From Amphimedon queenslandica (lineage: Eukaryota; Porifera; Demospongiae; Haplosclerida; Niphatidae), in assembly GCF_000090795.2 (NCBI RefSeq), contig NW_003546306.1, positions 30,210-94,209 on the forward strand: a DNA stretch of 64,000 nucleotides, written 5' to 3'. The position numbers and the translations under genes were made by a program. The notes beneath the pieces were generated by a model, which worked only from the letters and a program-made list of their open reading frames with translations, searched no databases and was not told the DNA's origin. Positions 54,446 to 64,000 of the stretch are shown here, piece after piece (position 1 is the first letter of the stretch; every line of letters starts with the position of its first letter).

Positions 54446-55104
54446 TAATTAATATTAGATCAACACATACCAATAATTAAAGAGCTAGAGCTGTAGCTAC
54501 CTCACTAAACTTTAATTGTCGTAAATGTGGGCTAGCCCACAAAGAGAACTTGGTTGTTTCTTTATCTTTGCCACATGATAGCATGGCTGTGTTAAGTATA
54601 AATGGAGTATAAACTCTTTATAAAAGGCAAAACTACACTATAGATTCATTTAATAAAAAAAGAGGAAAAACTTATAGTTACCGAATTAAAATTAAAGTTT
54701 GAAACTAAAACAACACTAAGTGTAAAAATAATTCAAATAACACCGTGTCGGTTACTTTCACTAATAAATTTTATAGTTATTGTAACCATTTTTTGTCTTC
54801 TTAACTACTATTAGGTTAATTTTGATCTAAAGACTTATTTTAACCAAACTAATTAATTTTCATGCCGTGTGTTGTTTTAACTAATGTAAGTTTTAAAATA
54901 ACCTCATTATAAAGGTTACTTTAACCAAGGCGGCAATTTAATTAACTGTAGCATATGGTTACAGACACTGAGCATGCGCAGAACAGCAATGCATTGGGAT
55001 ACTGGGCAGTTGCAGCTGCAGTCTTTTTTGCCATTGGCCCACCAATATTGACTGTGCTTTCACTGTTTTATTTGACCAGTTTTTGTCTTTTAAGATTCAC
55101 AAAA
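54446..55104. other. No gene seen
   Basis: AT-rich DNA with many GTTACTTTAACC-like words; CTGAGCATGCGCAGAAC at 54968 is an NRF1-like motif. Confidence 0.4.
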
Positions 55105-55343
55105 TGTGACCATAATTGACAAAAGGTACCTTATGGCGGATTTTACAATTCATCATTAAAATGAAAAATATCATCCTTTGAGTCCTCTTTTGGACAAGCA
55201 TTGATTCTAAAAGTTACATAGAAACTTTTTGCATCATGTGGAGTAAATTTATGATAAATAAAGCTCAGGAAGCTGGATTTTTTTGGCTATAAAGTCAAAT
55301 TTCACTACCCGCCATAAGGTACCTTTTGCCAATTATGGTCACA
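55105..55343 (-). mobile_element. MITE family T, copy 4 (239 bp)
   Basis: TGTGACCATAATTGACAAAA left, inverted at right, AA on both outer sides. Same orientation as copy 2, opposite to copies 1 and 3 by its interior. Confidence 0.88.
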
Positions 55344-56442
55344 AATTATTTTAAATAGGTGAGTTACAAATTGCTCATTCTTTTAAAACATTTTAGATTG
55401 AAATATCTAAACCACAAACGTCAATTTAAGTGGTTATATGTCAACAGCTACACTTGAAAAAAGTAGAAAAATGCTTCCTTGTATTATGGTAACACAACTA
55501 CTCAGTATCTACATGTATAACAGTGGCTATCAAATGTATTGTCCAGATAACTGATTTTGGCAGGTGACCTAAGGCTGACTTGCCTGAATCCAGTGATGTT
55601 GAAGTCATATCTAACTAGGAGCAAGGACAGTCTGAAAGTTAAAATCAGAGTCTCTATTCATATAATTTCTTTTTGTTACATTAAAAGTACACAGGTTTTG
55701 ATCACTAAACTGATCATAAAATCAAGTTCTGGTAACAATTTGTAATTTCTATGGTCAATTTATTTGGGTGAACCAAATCTCATTAGGCCTAACAAGTTAG
55801 TAATCACAATATTTAATAGTTATATCATTTTACTTTTGTGTAACAATTGAATCTGTCTTGAAAGGAATTGACATTACATAATTCTTGTGTGAGTTTGTGA
55901 AAGAAGTACATTTGTCAACAATGAAATAAATTTCACCTCTACGTTATAAGTATTTATTATAGGATTAGAAATAATTACAGGATAAGAAAAGAAGCAAAAG
56001 ATTATGCTGGTATACTTCAGTGAATATGATTACATTGTGAGTCTGAAGTATTTGGGTGTAAATGGCATTATTGTGTTACCATTTGTAGATCATAAGCAAT
56101 AATTGGCGAATTATGAACTATTGAAGCTGATGATGTCATTTTTAAATGGTATGCCACATCATTTTGCGTATTATTATTTGTTGAAAAATATTCATAGTTT
56201 TGATACAAAAGAAGACAAAGAAGTGAATTTGGAACAGTCAGTATAATCATCAATTTTAATATATTTAGTGATTAATTTGTTGTTCATTGTTTACCGTTAT
56301 GTTTACTTACATTTTTAGTTATTTTAAATAGTTTAGTAATTAATTTTACTAGTTTTATTGTGTTAAATTTACTTGTATTTTGTTGTTAACTCTATGTCAA
56401 CCATTGTTTTTTTACCTTTTTGTATTTGTTCTTTTTAATCTA
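55344..56442. other. No gene seen
   Basis: AT-rich DNA; short open frames without motifs. Confidence 0.4.
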
Positions 56443-56646
56443 CACCATAGCTTGATTTTTTTGTGGGTCAATATTTTTGTGGTTTGCTCCTAGTGGGGCA
56501 ATTCATGGTTTAATTTTCGTGGTTGACAGTTTACATAGCCTGTAAGGGGATGGCACTTCAATGATTTCGTGGGTTTCAATTTTGTAGGCAGCCCATAACC
56601 AAGAAAATCACAAAATGTAAATTTCACGAAATTTCAAGCTATGCGG
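56443..56646. mobile_element. 204 bp TA-flanked MITE, pogo-type ends
   Basis: CACCATAGCTTGA left and TCAAGCTATGCGG right, flanked by TA (56441, 56647). Sub-terminal TTTTTGTGGG and its counterpart TTTCGTGAAATT recall the ends of the pogo-like element at 60120 (AAAATTTTCGCGAA). Confidence 0.7.
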
Positions 56647-56845
56647 TAGTTTTATTTTTTAAATAACTGTTGCAAGAGTTTAACGACTAACACAATGCAT
56701 GATTTTTTGGTTAAATGAACCTTAAATTTAATGTTAATGACAAAATAGATATTTTAACTGCAAAAAAACGGTTAATAGTAACCAAAACTTAGGTTACCCT
56801 GGTTGCCACTTTACTAACCTGAAATTTGGGGTTAATTTAATTATT

Positions 56846-57835
56846 TTGTTTTTACAGTTTAGTATACAGAAAACTGTCAAGAAGATTAGGGAGAGATTCT
56901 ACTGGCCTGGTTATGAGTCCAGTATTACTGAATGGATCCTACAATGTGCAGTCTGTCATAAGTATGTTTCTTTTTCCGCTTCTGTGGCACCCATTGGCAT
57001 GATTACAACATCCCACCTTTTGAGAAAGTATCATAGGAAAACATGGGGCCTTGATAAAGTAGTCAATTTAAATTACTGATCTTTTCTCAAAATGGGTTAA
57101 GGCTTTTCCATTGGCTGCTACTACTGCCGAAACATTACCCACAGCACCAATTAATCAAATTGTCTGTCGCTATGGTGAATCTAAGTTCCTTCAGAGTGAC
57201 CAAGGATGTAATTGTTACAGCCAATGTGATCCATTCTTCTTGTCTTCAACTGGGTATTTAGTGCACTGACACATTACCATATCAATCTAAATGTAATGAC
57301 GGTTCAATTGCACTTTGGAGGGTATGTTGGCAAAAGTAGTGAATGAATATCACACTGATTAGGACCTTCATTTACAGATGGCACTATTTGCATAAAGGAC
57401 AGCTGTCCATCAAACAACTGATTCCACTCCCTTTCAAGTATTTTTTTGGTCGCACCCAAACTCTTTCTGTTGATATTCTTTTACATAGATAACTTGATAA
57501 ACACAAAAATATTCCTTGTTTTGTTAAGTCTATCTGTTCAACCATGATTTGTATGTTTTCTGAATTTCTTGTAAACACGCTGCTCACTTGCACAACAAGG
57601 GAATGGTTGATAACAGAGCCACTGAACATCAGTTTCATGTTGGTACTCATGTCTGGCTCCATGTTCCTTGAAGGATAAAGGGCACTTTGCTAAAGTTTGT
57701 CATAATGGAGGGGTCCGTACACTGTGCTGGATAAAAATTGCATCCATAATTATAATATTCAACTCATTGGCACTAGTATGACTCAAAATGTACTCTACAA
57801 TCGACTAAAACTATGCTACAGTAACCAAAGCTTAA
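56846..57835 (+). pseudogene. pol: Ty3/gypsy integrase relic
   Basis: FSIQKTVKKIRERFYWPGYE and CAVCHKYVSFSASVAPIGMI form the zinc-binding module. Further pieces in shifting frames include VNEVICRYGESKFLQSDQG-like wording (about 57160-57210) and, near the end, HVWLHVPCLKDKGHFAKV and NRLKLCYS, the C-terminal extension. Neither RT nor LTRs are attached. It is a third gypsy lineage by sequence. Confidence 0.75.
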
Positions 57836-58961
57836 TTAGCATTACTTTGATCTCAGCATGGTCTTTTTTGCTCAAATAATGCGACATTGCCAACATGAGG
57901 AAGGCACTAGTGATGTTTAGTGGGAAACAGTGAACATTATGGTGTATCTGTGAAGTTGTACAATACCCTGAGTTTTCTGCAAAAAGTCCACTTCACGCTA
58001 TCATTTACTCAACACATAATTTAGCATTTGTGATAAAACAGTCTATTAAGTCCAAATAAGAGGCGAAACGGCCAGAGATCTAGAAAGGCCTAATGGCAAG
58101 AGGTCCGAGCAAACTGGAATATCTTGATCGAGACTACACTTCTTGTTTAAAATACTTCCGTTATTGCTAATTATACTGCAGATACTACTTTAAACACTGC
58201 TTTAGCATTGGAAACTTTCCATCATACTAAGAGCTAAATATCTTTACTCAGTTAAGTCTCATTCAAGGCATGACAAATTTGTAAGCAGGAAAGTACATGT
58301 ATACAGATAGAGCCGAAATAGTGTGAATGGTCTATATCTATGTATAGTTAAGGAGACTGTGTCAAAAGCCTTTTGACAACAATCGTTTATTTTTCCAGAA
58401 TTAAGAAAATCAATCAATGGTGTGCCCACAAATTCCCACAGCAATAGAGGTATTGTGTCCCAAATTATTCCTTAATGATATGCAAATGTCTTAATGCCAT
58501 GCCATGCCAAAGTCTCATCATACCTGCCAGAACCTGATAACATAATTTTATCAGCGACATTGTGCACAAATTTGTGTTTTACTACAGCAATTTAAATTTA
58601 GGCTATCTCAAGTATTGTTTTAGCAGCAGCTGCTTCAAGACATGAAGGGAGTAAAATTGTGAAATGCTTACTAAGATTGTGGTACTAGTACCAAGTGCTA
58701 CTTTGAACCATTTACCCATCAGGTAGAAAAGAAGGGACAAATTTCTGTTCCTTGTGTCAAACCAATTGATGGTAAGACAGAGATAAAATTATATTCAACA
58801 AGTTGTTTATTCCATATTCACGCAAAATATTGAGTTAAATAAGTTCGTCATTGCCTAAAAGGGACTCATCCTATGACAAACAATACCACTGCTAAGTATG
58901 TCCTCCTACAAACCCACATCATCATACATTATCATAATTGCTTAAATAAAGTTTTTGAGTA
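57836..58961. other. No gene recognised
   Basis: 1.1 kb between the gypsy integrase relic and the left end of piggyBac B. The open frame 58444-58259 minus lacks any known motif. Confidence 0.4.
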
Positions 58962-59212
58962 TTAACCCTTGAACGCCGAAATGATGTCCCTGTGTGTCAA
59001 AGAAATGTGTGAGTTCTGTACAAATTACGAACCTGTACATCATGGCAACGCAAGCTTTAGCGTGGGTATTATTACTGCTGTCAAGACCTGTCTTTGCACT
59101 TCAGTGTATGCTTAGAGCTAAAAGCCTTCTACTTTCAATAGGCTATAGTTTTTATTGTCCTTAGCTACATCAGTTTCGTTTATACAAAATATGGAAATAA
59201 AATTTTTGTCAG

Positions 59213-60117
59213 ATGGCAAATGCTTTCACTGTTAAGGAGGTTCTACTCTTGCTTACTGCTGATGATGATTTTATATTGATCGTCAAAGTGATGATGAGCT
59301 TGAATTTAACAATCATCAAGAGTAAGAGAAAATAAAATGTTAAATTTTTACTACACCTCCTTAATGTAGGGCAAGTGATGATGAGCATGTACAAGGCGAT
59401 CTGTAAGAAACTCTAAGTGAATAATATGCAAAATTATTTCTAGAACACAATTTGAGACCAGTGAGATTGCATGTGCTTGAAATGAATCACCACTTCTAGT
59501 TCCACAACAAAGCAGGGAGACTTCACCTCTACCACCAGTACCTGACACAAAGTAAAAACAAAAAATACATCAAAAAAGAACAAAAATACACAAAGTTAAA
59601 TAAGAACAAGCACTACTATTATTAAACCTATTATTATCTCTGCTAGTGCTCTTGTCATTACACAACAATACACAATTATTTTACTTTTTAAAATTATTAT
59701 TACCATAACAGCAATAACTAATTATCATACACAACATGATTATATTTTATTCTTATCTATTATCTATTTTAAAAATTATTTTAGTCATGATAATAATGGG
59801 TCTTGTCAAACTTCCATCAATCCGTGACTATTGGAAGAGAGACTCTTTTGTAAAGCCATTTCTGAAATAAGACCAGAGATAGGTATTTAGATAAACACCA
59901 CTACCTTCACTTTGTTGATAATGATACGTATCACTCAACAAAATAACACATACAGCCTTTTTAAGTTACAACCAGTAATAAATATAATATACGAAACATT
60001 TGCTTCTCTTTACCATCCAGATAGAGAATGTGCCATAGATGAGGCAAAGGTGCCTTACAAGGGCAAATCTTCCAAAAAGCCTATAAGGAGAGAGTTAATA
60101 GTTTAGATGCGAGCTGA
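59213..60117 (+). pseudogene. piggyBac transposase B, N-terminal half
   Basis: MANAFTVKEVLLLLTADDDF begins at 59213. After a diverged acidic part come MGLVKLPSIRDYWKRDSFVK (59798-), FKLQPVINIIYETFASLYHP and AIDEAKVPYKGKSSKKPIRR with the first catalytic Asp. At RADT the pogo-like element is inserted (TA at 60118). A stop lies shortly before (ELIV-stop-MRAD), and further breaks upstream. Confidence 0.82.
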
Positions 60118-60329
60118 TACCGTATAGGTGGTTTATTGCGTGGGGGAAAATTTTCGCGAATGCACCCCCAAAAGATATTCACAAGGAAAAATTTTGCGAT
60201 TTTGCATTGGCAGAGTTCAGGGCCACCGACATGTTAAATTAACTGGTGGGTGCGGTTTAGATCCTCAAGCGTGCACGTGTTTCTATATGCGTGGGGACAT
60301 AGATTAGGTTGTCCATTTTTTCACTTTTG

Positions 60330-61345
60330 ACTCAGTTATTTGTGGCCACCATGTATACACAGATGCATGCATGGGAGGGATCCTTGCAAAAAGGAACAAG
60401 GCAATATTTATGACCTTTATGCTGTTGCTGTGAGACAACCATGTGATTATGATACAACAGTTGGACATGTTGCTCGATCTATCACAGCATTTGTTACATT
60501 TTCAAAACATAGATCATCACTTGCAAAGTTATTCGAACCAGACAACATTAAAATGACTCGCCTCAAGCAGGTTTGGAGGTTCCATGCCGTCTCACCTTTA
60601 TAGGAACAGGAGATGACACAAGTAAAAGTTGAGAAACTTCTGAATGGTGTTCCTAAGTATAATGGCATTTTTAGTCAATCTAATACATCAGCATGCAAAC
60701 GTAGTGAACCAACATGTTAACGTCGAAGAATAGATGATATTGATACTATTATTTTTGCGTCAGATGATGGTAAAGCTGAAAATAGTGATGATGATTTGTG
60801 GCTTAAGATCAACTTCCTACAATAAAACTCATGCCCTCGACTTTTGGTACTAGATAAGGTGATTCTTCAGAATGGAAGTCATCTGAATAACAAACACATA
60901 ACTGTCGCAGAGAAACTTTATGTAAACATTATTCATGCACGAAAGGGTTACATTGTAGGTTATACATTGAAAAAATTGTAACATCTGAACAAAAGATCAC
61001 CCATGGATTGCAAATCATTAATGATCGTACCAACGATTGGATTGTTGTATCAAAACTACACAAAAAGGACAATACTGTTGAGGTCTATGATTCTGTTTAC
61101 AAGACAGTGAATCCAAAAACATGAACACCTGTAAAGGTCTCTTTCAGCTATCCTCTTGGAAAAAAACAATTTTAGAGCTAATAAAGAGTCAGAAACAAAT
61201 TACTGTGTTCTCTTTGCTATTGCAAAAGCCACTGCCATAATTTTTGAACAAGATGCAGCATCAATTAATTTTAGTCAATAAGCAATGAGAAACCATTTTA
61301 ACAAAATGTTTTGAGGAAGAATCATTCACGCCATTTCTCCAGGAA
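60330..61345 (+). pseudogene. HIRAN-like / Ulp1-like cysteine protease protein, broken
   Basis: The N-terminal part (CGHHVYTDAW…KEQGNIYDLYAVAVRQPCDY, GHVARSITAFVTF) resembles a HIRAN-type domain, with a frameshift near 60365. An acidic linker follows (FASDDGKAENSDDDLWL). The C-terminal part shows the Ulp1/C48 protease order: LNNKHITVAEKL, LQIINDRTNDWIVVSKLHKK, VEVYDSVYKTVNPKT, NYCVLFAIAKATA. The Asp (VYDS) and Cys are present; the usual catalytic His before Trp (NHW) is Asp here (NDW). C48 proteases cut SUMO-like proteins. Several stops. The gene lies within the pogo-like TIRs and was carried with it. Family assignment is by memory of sponge/cnidarian proteins. Confidence 0.7.
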
Positions 61346-61559
61346 ATAATGTGACATTATAATGCAAGCATAATAACAATTAACTTTTTCGATGAACAGA
61401 GTACCACTTAGAATTAAATTTATATAATTCACATGAATTTACATAAATTCATATAAAATTAAAATAATTGTACAAAAATTAACAATTCGGCTTCATTCAG
61501 GCCTTTCTAAATGCATTCTTTATAGTAACATTATTTGCTAATAATCATACATAGATATT

Positions 61560-62983
61560 AACCACTGAGCTCCAAGTTGTTACAGAGATGATGAGCTCAA
61601 ATCAACAGTACTCTGTGATACTATGATGTTGTTTTCAGATTTTTCTATTGAATTACTGATTTTAATTTTCGAACACAGTTGCTCTGAATACCAAGAACAG
61701 ACTTTTTACGCATAAAATCCTTTACGGTATTGTTAATGCTCAGGTGAAGTAGCTGTAAACGGTTGGTTAATTTAGCAGGAACAATGACTACTTGTATTTT
61801 GTTGTCAGAAATCATTTGCAGTACTCTGGGAGTACATTGGCCCTTAAATCTGTCGAACAGAACAAGAGCAGAATGACTAGATGAAAGTGAATGCTTGTCA
61901 TGTCAATCCTTAATATAAGGAAGAAGAATTTTGTTAACGTAGTCAATTGTGGTTGTTTCATTGGCACAATAATTTTCTGTGAAAGGGACATGCCAAGACT
62001 TTGGGAAAGAGACTGTTGGTAAAAAACAAGCTGCTTAACCTTAATCTATGACTTGTGGAGGAAGAAATTTGCCACTTATCGTACTAGCAAGAACAGCTAC
62101 TACTTGCCGCTTGTCTCCTTAACCAACTATCTCAACTCTACTGCTTCCTTCTTCAGCCATCATCCAATTGCTTGTGGGAACAGTTAATGCCAGTCTGATC
62201 TCAGTTTATGAATAAATCATCTAGCACAACTTCCTTCTGGGAAATGACATCTATACCAAAGATAAATTTAGCTTTCAATGCTTCAAACTCTTCTACTGTG
62301 ACTTGTGATTTGATATTTGCCCTCCACTTCACATATGACATTCGTCAAGTAATCCTTTAGCCCATTCATGGCCACCATCTATTTTCAATAAATTAGCATC
62401 CAAATTCTTCACAATCCCTACAGTAGAAGCTGACACAATCGTATTGATTACTCCACCAAGCCTTCTTAAATCTGCTATGTTATCACGTTGGTACTGATGA
62501 AGCTTTTGAGCCAAGAGTAGAGGCTGTCCTCTTTTTTATTTTCAAGTTGTGACAGGAGTTGACAGTGCAAACCCAGTACATATACGGAAATCAAGCAGCC
62601 TCTTATATTCTGACACCCAAGTACGTACTTTGCTCTACTTTAAGATCCAGTCCTGCAACTCTTTGTTGTACATCATGACTGTTTTTGTGACCCCATTATT
62701 AATAGCTTTCTTTTTGGAAGTTAAAGTGTCTTATCAGCCCCTTGTGTGCCACCACATCTCTTGAGAAGAACTGTCACTATTTGTTTGTTTGCAAACAAAA
62801 TGGAGCTTGATTGCACTTTGAAGAATGCTCTCCCTCAGGATTAGGTAGGCCGTCTTTATTCAGATCTCTCTTTCCTTCCCTCTTGAAGTACTTAAACAGA
62901 TACATCTTGTTTTTTATTTTTAATGAAAAGGCAGGGCTACTCATCACGTGCATGCACGTGGTAATTTTTAGAAACAGCCACAA
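61560..62983 (-). pseudogene. pogo-like DDE_1 transposase, broken
   Basis: N-terminus near 62930 (FSLKIKNKMYLFKYFKREGK), then HQYQRDNIADLRRLGGVINT (helix-turn-helix linker) and IVKNLDANLLKIDGGHEWAK, SYVKWRANIKSQVTVEEFEA. The DDE core follows: LDDLFIN-stop-DQTG, where the usual Trp before the first catalytic Asp is TGA; VLFDRFKGQCTPRVLQMI (second Asp); RLQLLHLSINNTVKDFM, where the third Asp of QPLDxSVN is His. Pogo/Tc1 transposases cut and paste at TA, matching the TA flanks. Several stops and shifts. No chromodomain or nuclear signal could be identified. Confidence 0.8.
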
Positions 62984-63068
62984 AATTTGAGGGGTTTATT
63001 ACCGCGTTATTCGTCAAAACGTGACATTCGCAAAAATTTTCCCCGCGAAATATACCACCTATATGGTA

Positions 63069-63940
63069 TCACTGGGTACATTTCGCAATTTCAAAATATA
63101 TGTTGGGAGGACAACATCTACTGAAAGTGGATTGGGAGCAAGGGTCATAAAAGATCTTACCAGTAGTTTAGTCATGAAAAACTATAACTTATTTTGTGAT
63201 GATTTTTTACTAGCATAAACTCTTTCAAAAGTTATACCAGGAGAGAGTATATGCCACTGGAATGCTAAGGGGATTCCCACCTGACTCAAAGGAATATGTG
63301 AGGAAAGGTGTTTATGAGAGAGGTGAGTGTGAAATCTGTCACCGTAATTTGAACCCAAGCCATACTGTTTGTCTGGCAAGACTAAAGACCTGTTACAGCA
63401 TGCTGTACTTTTTGCCAAAGTGTTCCAATGGATGAGAAACAGCACAAGCTAAAAGCAGGTGCATGTAACATCTTTTCCTGCACTCATGCCATTGTAACTT
63501 ACGAAAAGTATATGAGAGGTTTGGACAGAAATGTCTAGCTGAGGGAGTATTACCATGTCTGTCTAAAAAGTAGAAAACATTGCAAGTATCTGTTTTGGAT
63601 GTTGTATGATGTCAGCATCGCAAATGCTCTAATATCCAGATAAAATCGAAACCTGAAGAGTGACACCAGAAATGTCAAAAGCTTTTGTGCAGCACTTGCA
63701 CATCAACCACTTAAGGGGTGTTGCTCACAAAAAGCCAAAGGTAGGAGGGCACCAGATCATACAAAACAGTTTAAGGAGAGCATTTCCCATTACTTGGAGA
63801 TGGAAAACAGCATCGCTGTCACTTTTCTATTTACAGGCAATAAGGAAAGTTACCAAAAGGCATTGCAAAGAATGTGATCTTTATCTTTGCCGTAAAGGAT
63901 GTAATACAGAGTGCTTTTTTGCATACCACAACTATTATGG
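63069..63940 (+). pseudogene. piggyBac transposase B, C-terminal half
   Basis: Resumes directly after the pogo-like element: TGYISQF, then TTSTESGLGARVIKDLTSSL and VMKNYNLFCDDFLLA (second catalytic Asp), YATGMLRGFPPDSKEYVRKG, a degraded third-Asp region, SRNVKSFCAALAHQPLKGC-like wording, and the C-terminal cysteine module HCKECDLYLCRKGCNTECFF. The zinc-binding tail binds the transposon ends in piggyBac. Frames shift repeatedly. Confidence 0.8.
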
Positions 63941-64000
63941 CTATGTGTTCTCTCTGTCTCTCATCAAGCACTACTCTGGTCACTCACTCCCTCTCTGGTC

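Larger units (their letters stand above)
60120..63066. mobile_element. pogo-like DNA transposon with a protease gene
   Basis: Ends CCGTATAGGTGGTTTATTGC (60120-) and, on the minus strand, CCATATAGGTGGTATATTTC (63066-), continuing alike through GGGGAAAATTTT-CGCGAATG; TA flanks both sides. Removing 60118-63066 restores GCTGATATCACTGGGTAC, which reads A-D-I-T-G-Y in the piggyBac frame, so the boundaries are exact. Contents: a HIRAN/Ulp1-like protease gene (plus) and a DDE transposase (minus), both broken, tail to tail. Confidence 0.9.
58966..64000 (+). mobile_element. piggyBac element B, interrupted by a pogo-like element
   Basis: TTAA at 58962-58965 followed by CCCTTGAACGCCGAAATG is a textbook piggyBac left end. 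The transposase relic runs from 59213 to about 63940 with the pogo-like insertion 60120-63066 inside. The right end lies beyond the window. Confidence 0.8.

Noticed and set aside
54640-56840. Possible larger element between GTTACTTTAACC-like words at 54905 and 56800
   Set aside because: The inverted similarity is short and imperfect in simple AT-rich sequence; it did not extend on inspection.

Overview
This window reads as an AT-rich stretch of an early-branching animal genome, most likely a demosponge (Amphimedon-like). Evidence: very short spliceosomal introns (about 38-55 bp in the seven-exon gene at 18314-20932), no bacterial gene organisation, and a mixture of metazoan-type transposable elements (three piggyBac lineages, PIF/Harbinger, a pogo-like element, a Crypton-type tyrosine recombinase, Merlin/IS1595-like, Helitron, Ty3/gypsy, Ty1/copia, LINE ORF1). 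The taxon is an inference from content. No ordinary host gene is convincingly visible; the window is a transposon graveyard, and most coding regions carry stops or frameshifts.

Layout. 1-3218 (minus): Ty3/gypsy element cut by the window edge, its 5' LTR starting at 3218. 4080-5266: first copy of a 1.2 kb repeat (family A) ending in a 200 bp palindrome. 5937-7358: foldback element with about 350 bp arms. 7444-8985: palindrome and Crypton-like recombinase. 9110-14460: old duplicated block, also present at 46940-49100, carrying a proline-rich minus-strand ORF and split by piggyBac A. 15308-21274: 6 kb unit bounded by perfect 37 bp inverted repeats and TA, carrying a broken seven-exon DUF7869-like gene and an intact four-exon Glu/Gly/Arg-rich gene. 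21590-23850: HECT and integrase relics. 23879-33530: one Ty3/gypsy element with LTRs at both ends, blown up by nested insertions (a 239 bp MITE in the reverse-transcriptase active site, a 2.65 kb TTAA element containing a Merlin-like relic, and family A copy 2). 35160-38955: palindrome plus repeat B, split by a copia element that lacks protease and integrase. 39640-42262: piggyBac C and LINE ORF1 relics. 42477-46021: family A copy 3, Helitron N-terminus, RGG-rich ORF. 49017-54445: foldback, PIF/Harbinger pair, foldback, second HARBI1 relic. 56443-57835: pogo-type MITE and gypsy integrase relic. 58966-64000: piggyBac B, interrupted at a TA by a complete 2.95 kb pogo-like element that carries both a DDE transposase and a HIRAN/Ulp1-like protease gene.

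The strongest leads are (i) the 15308-21274 unit, a candidate undescribed DNA-transposon type with a DUF7869-like putative transposase, an intact companion gene and possible 239 bp MITE relatives sharing TGTGACC ends and TA duplication, and (ii) the pogo-like element at 60120-63066, whose exact insertion into a piggyBac ORF shows that the Ulp1-like protease gene moved with the transposase. Several nested insertions allow the pre-insertion site to be read directly, which fixes element boundaries without database help.
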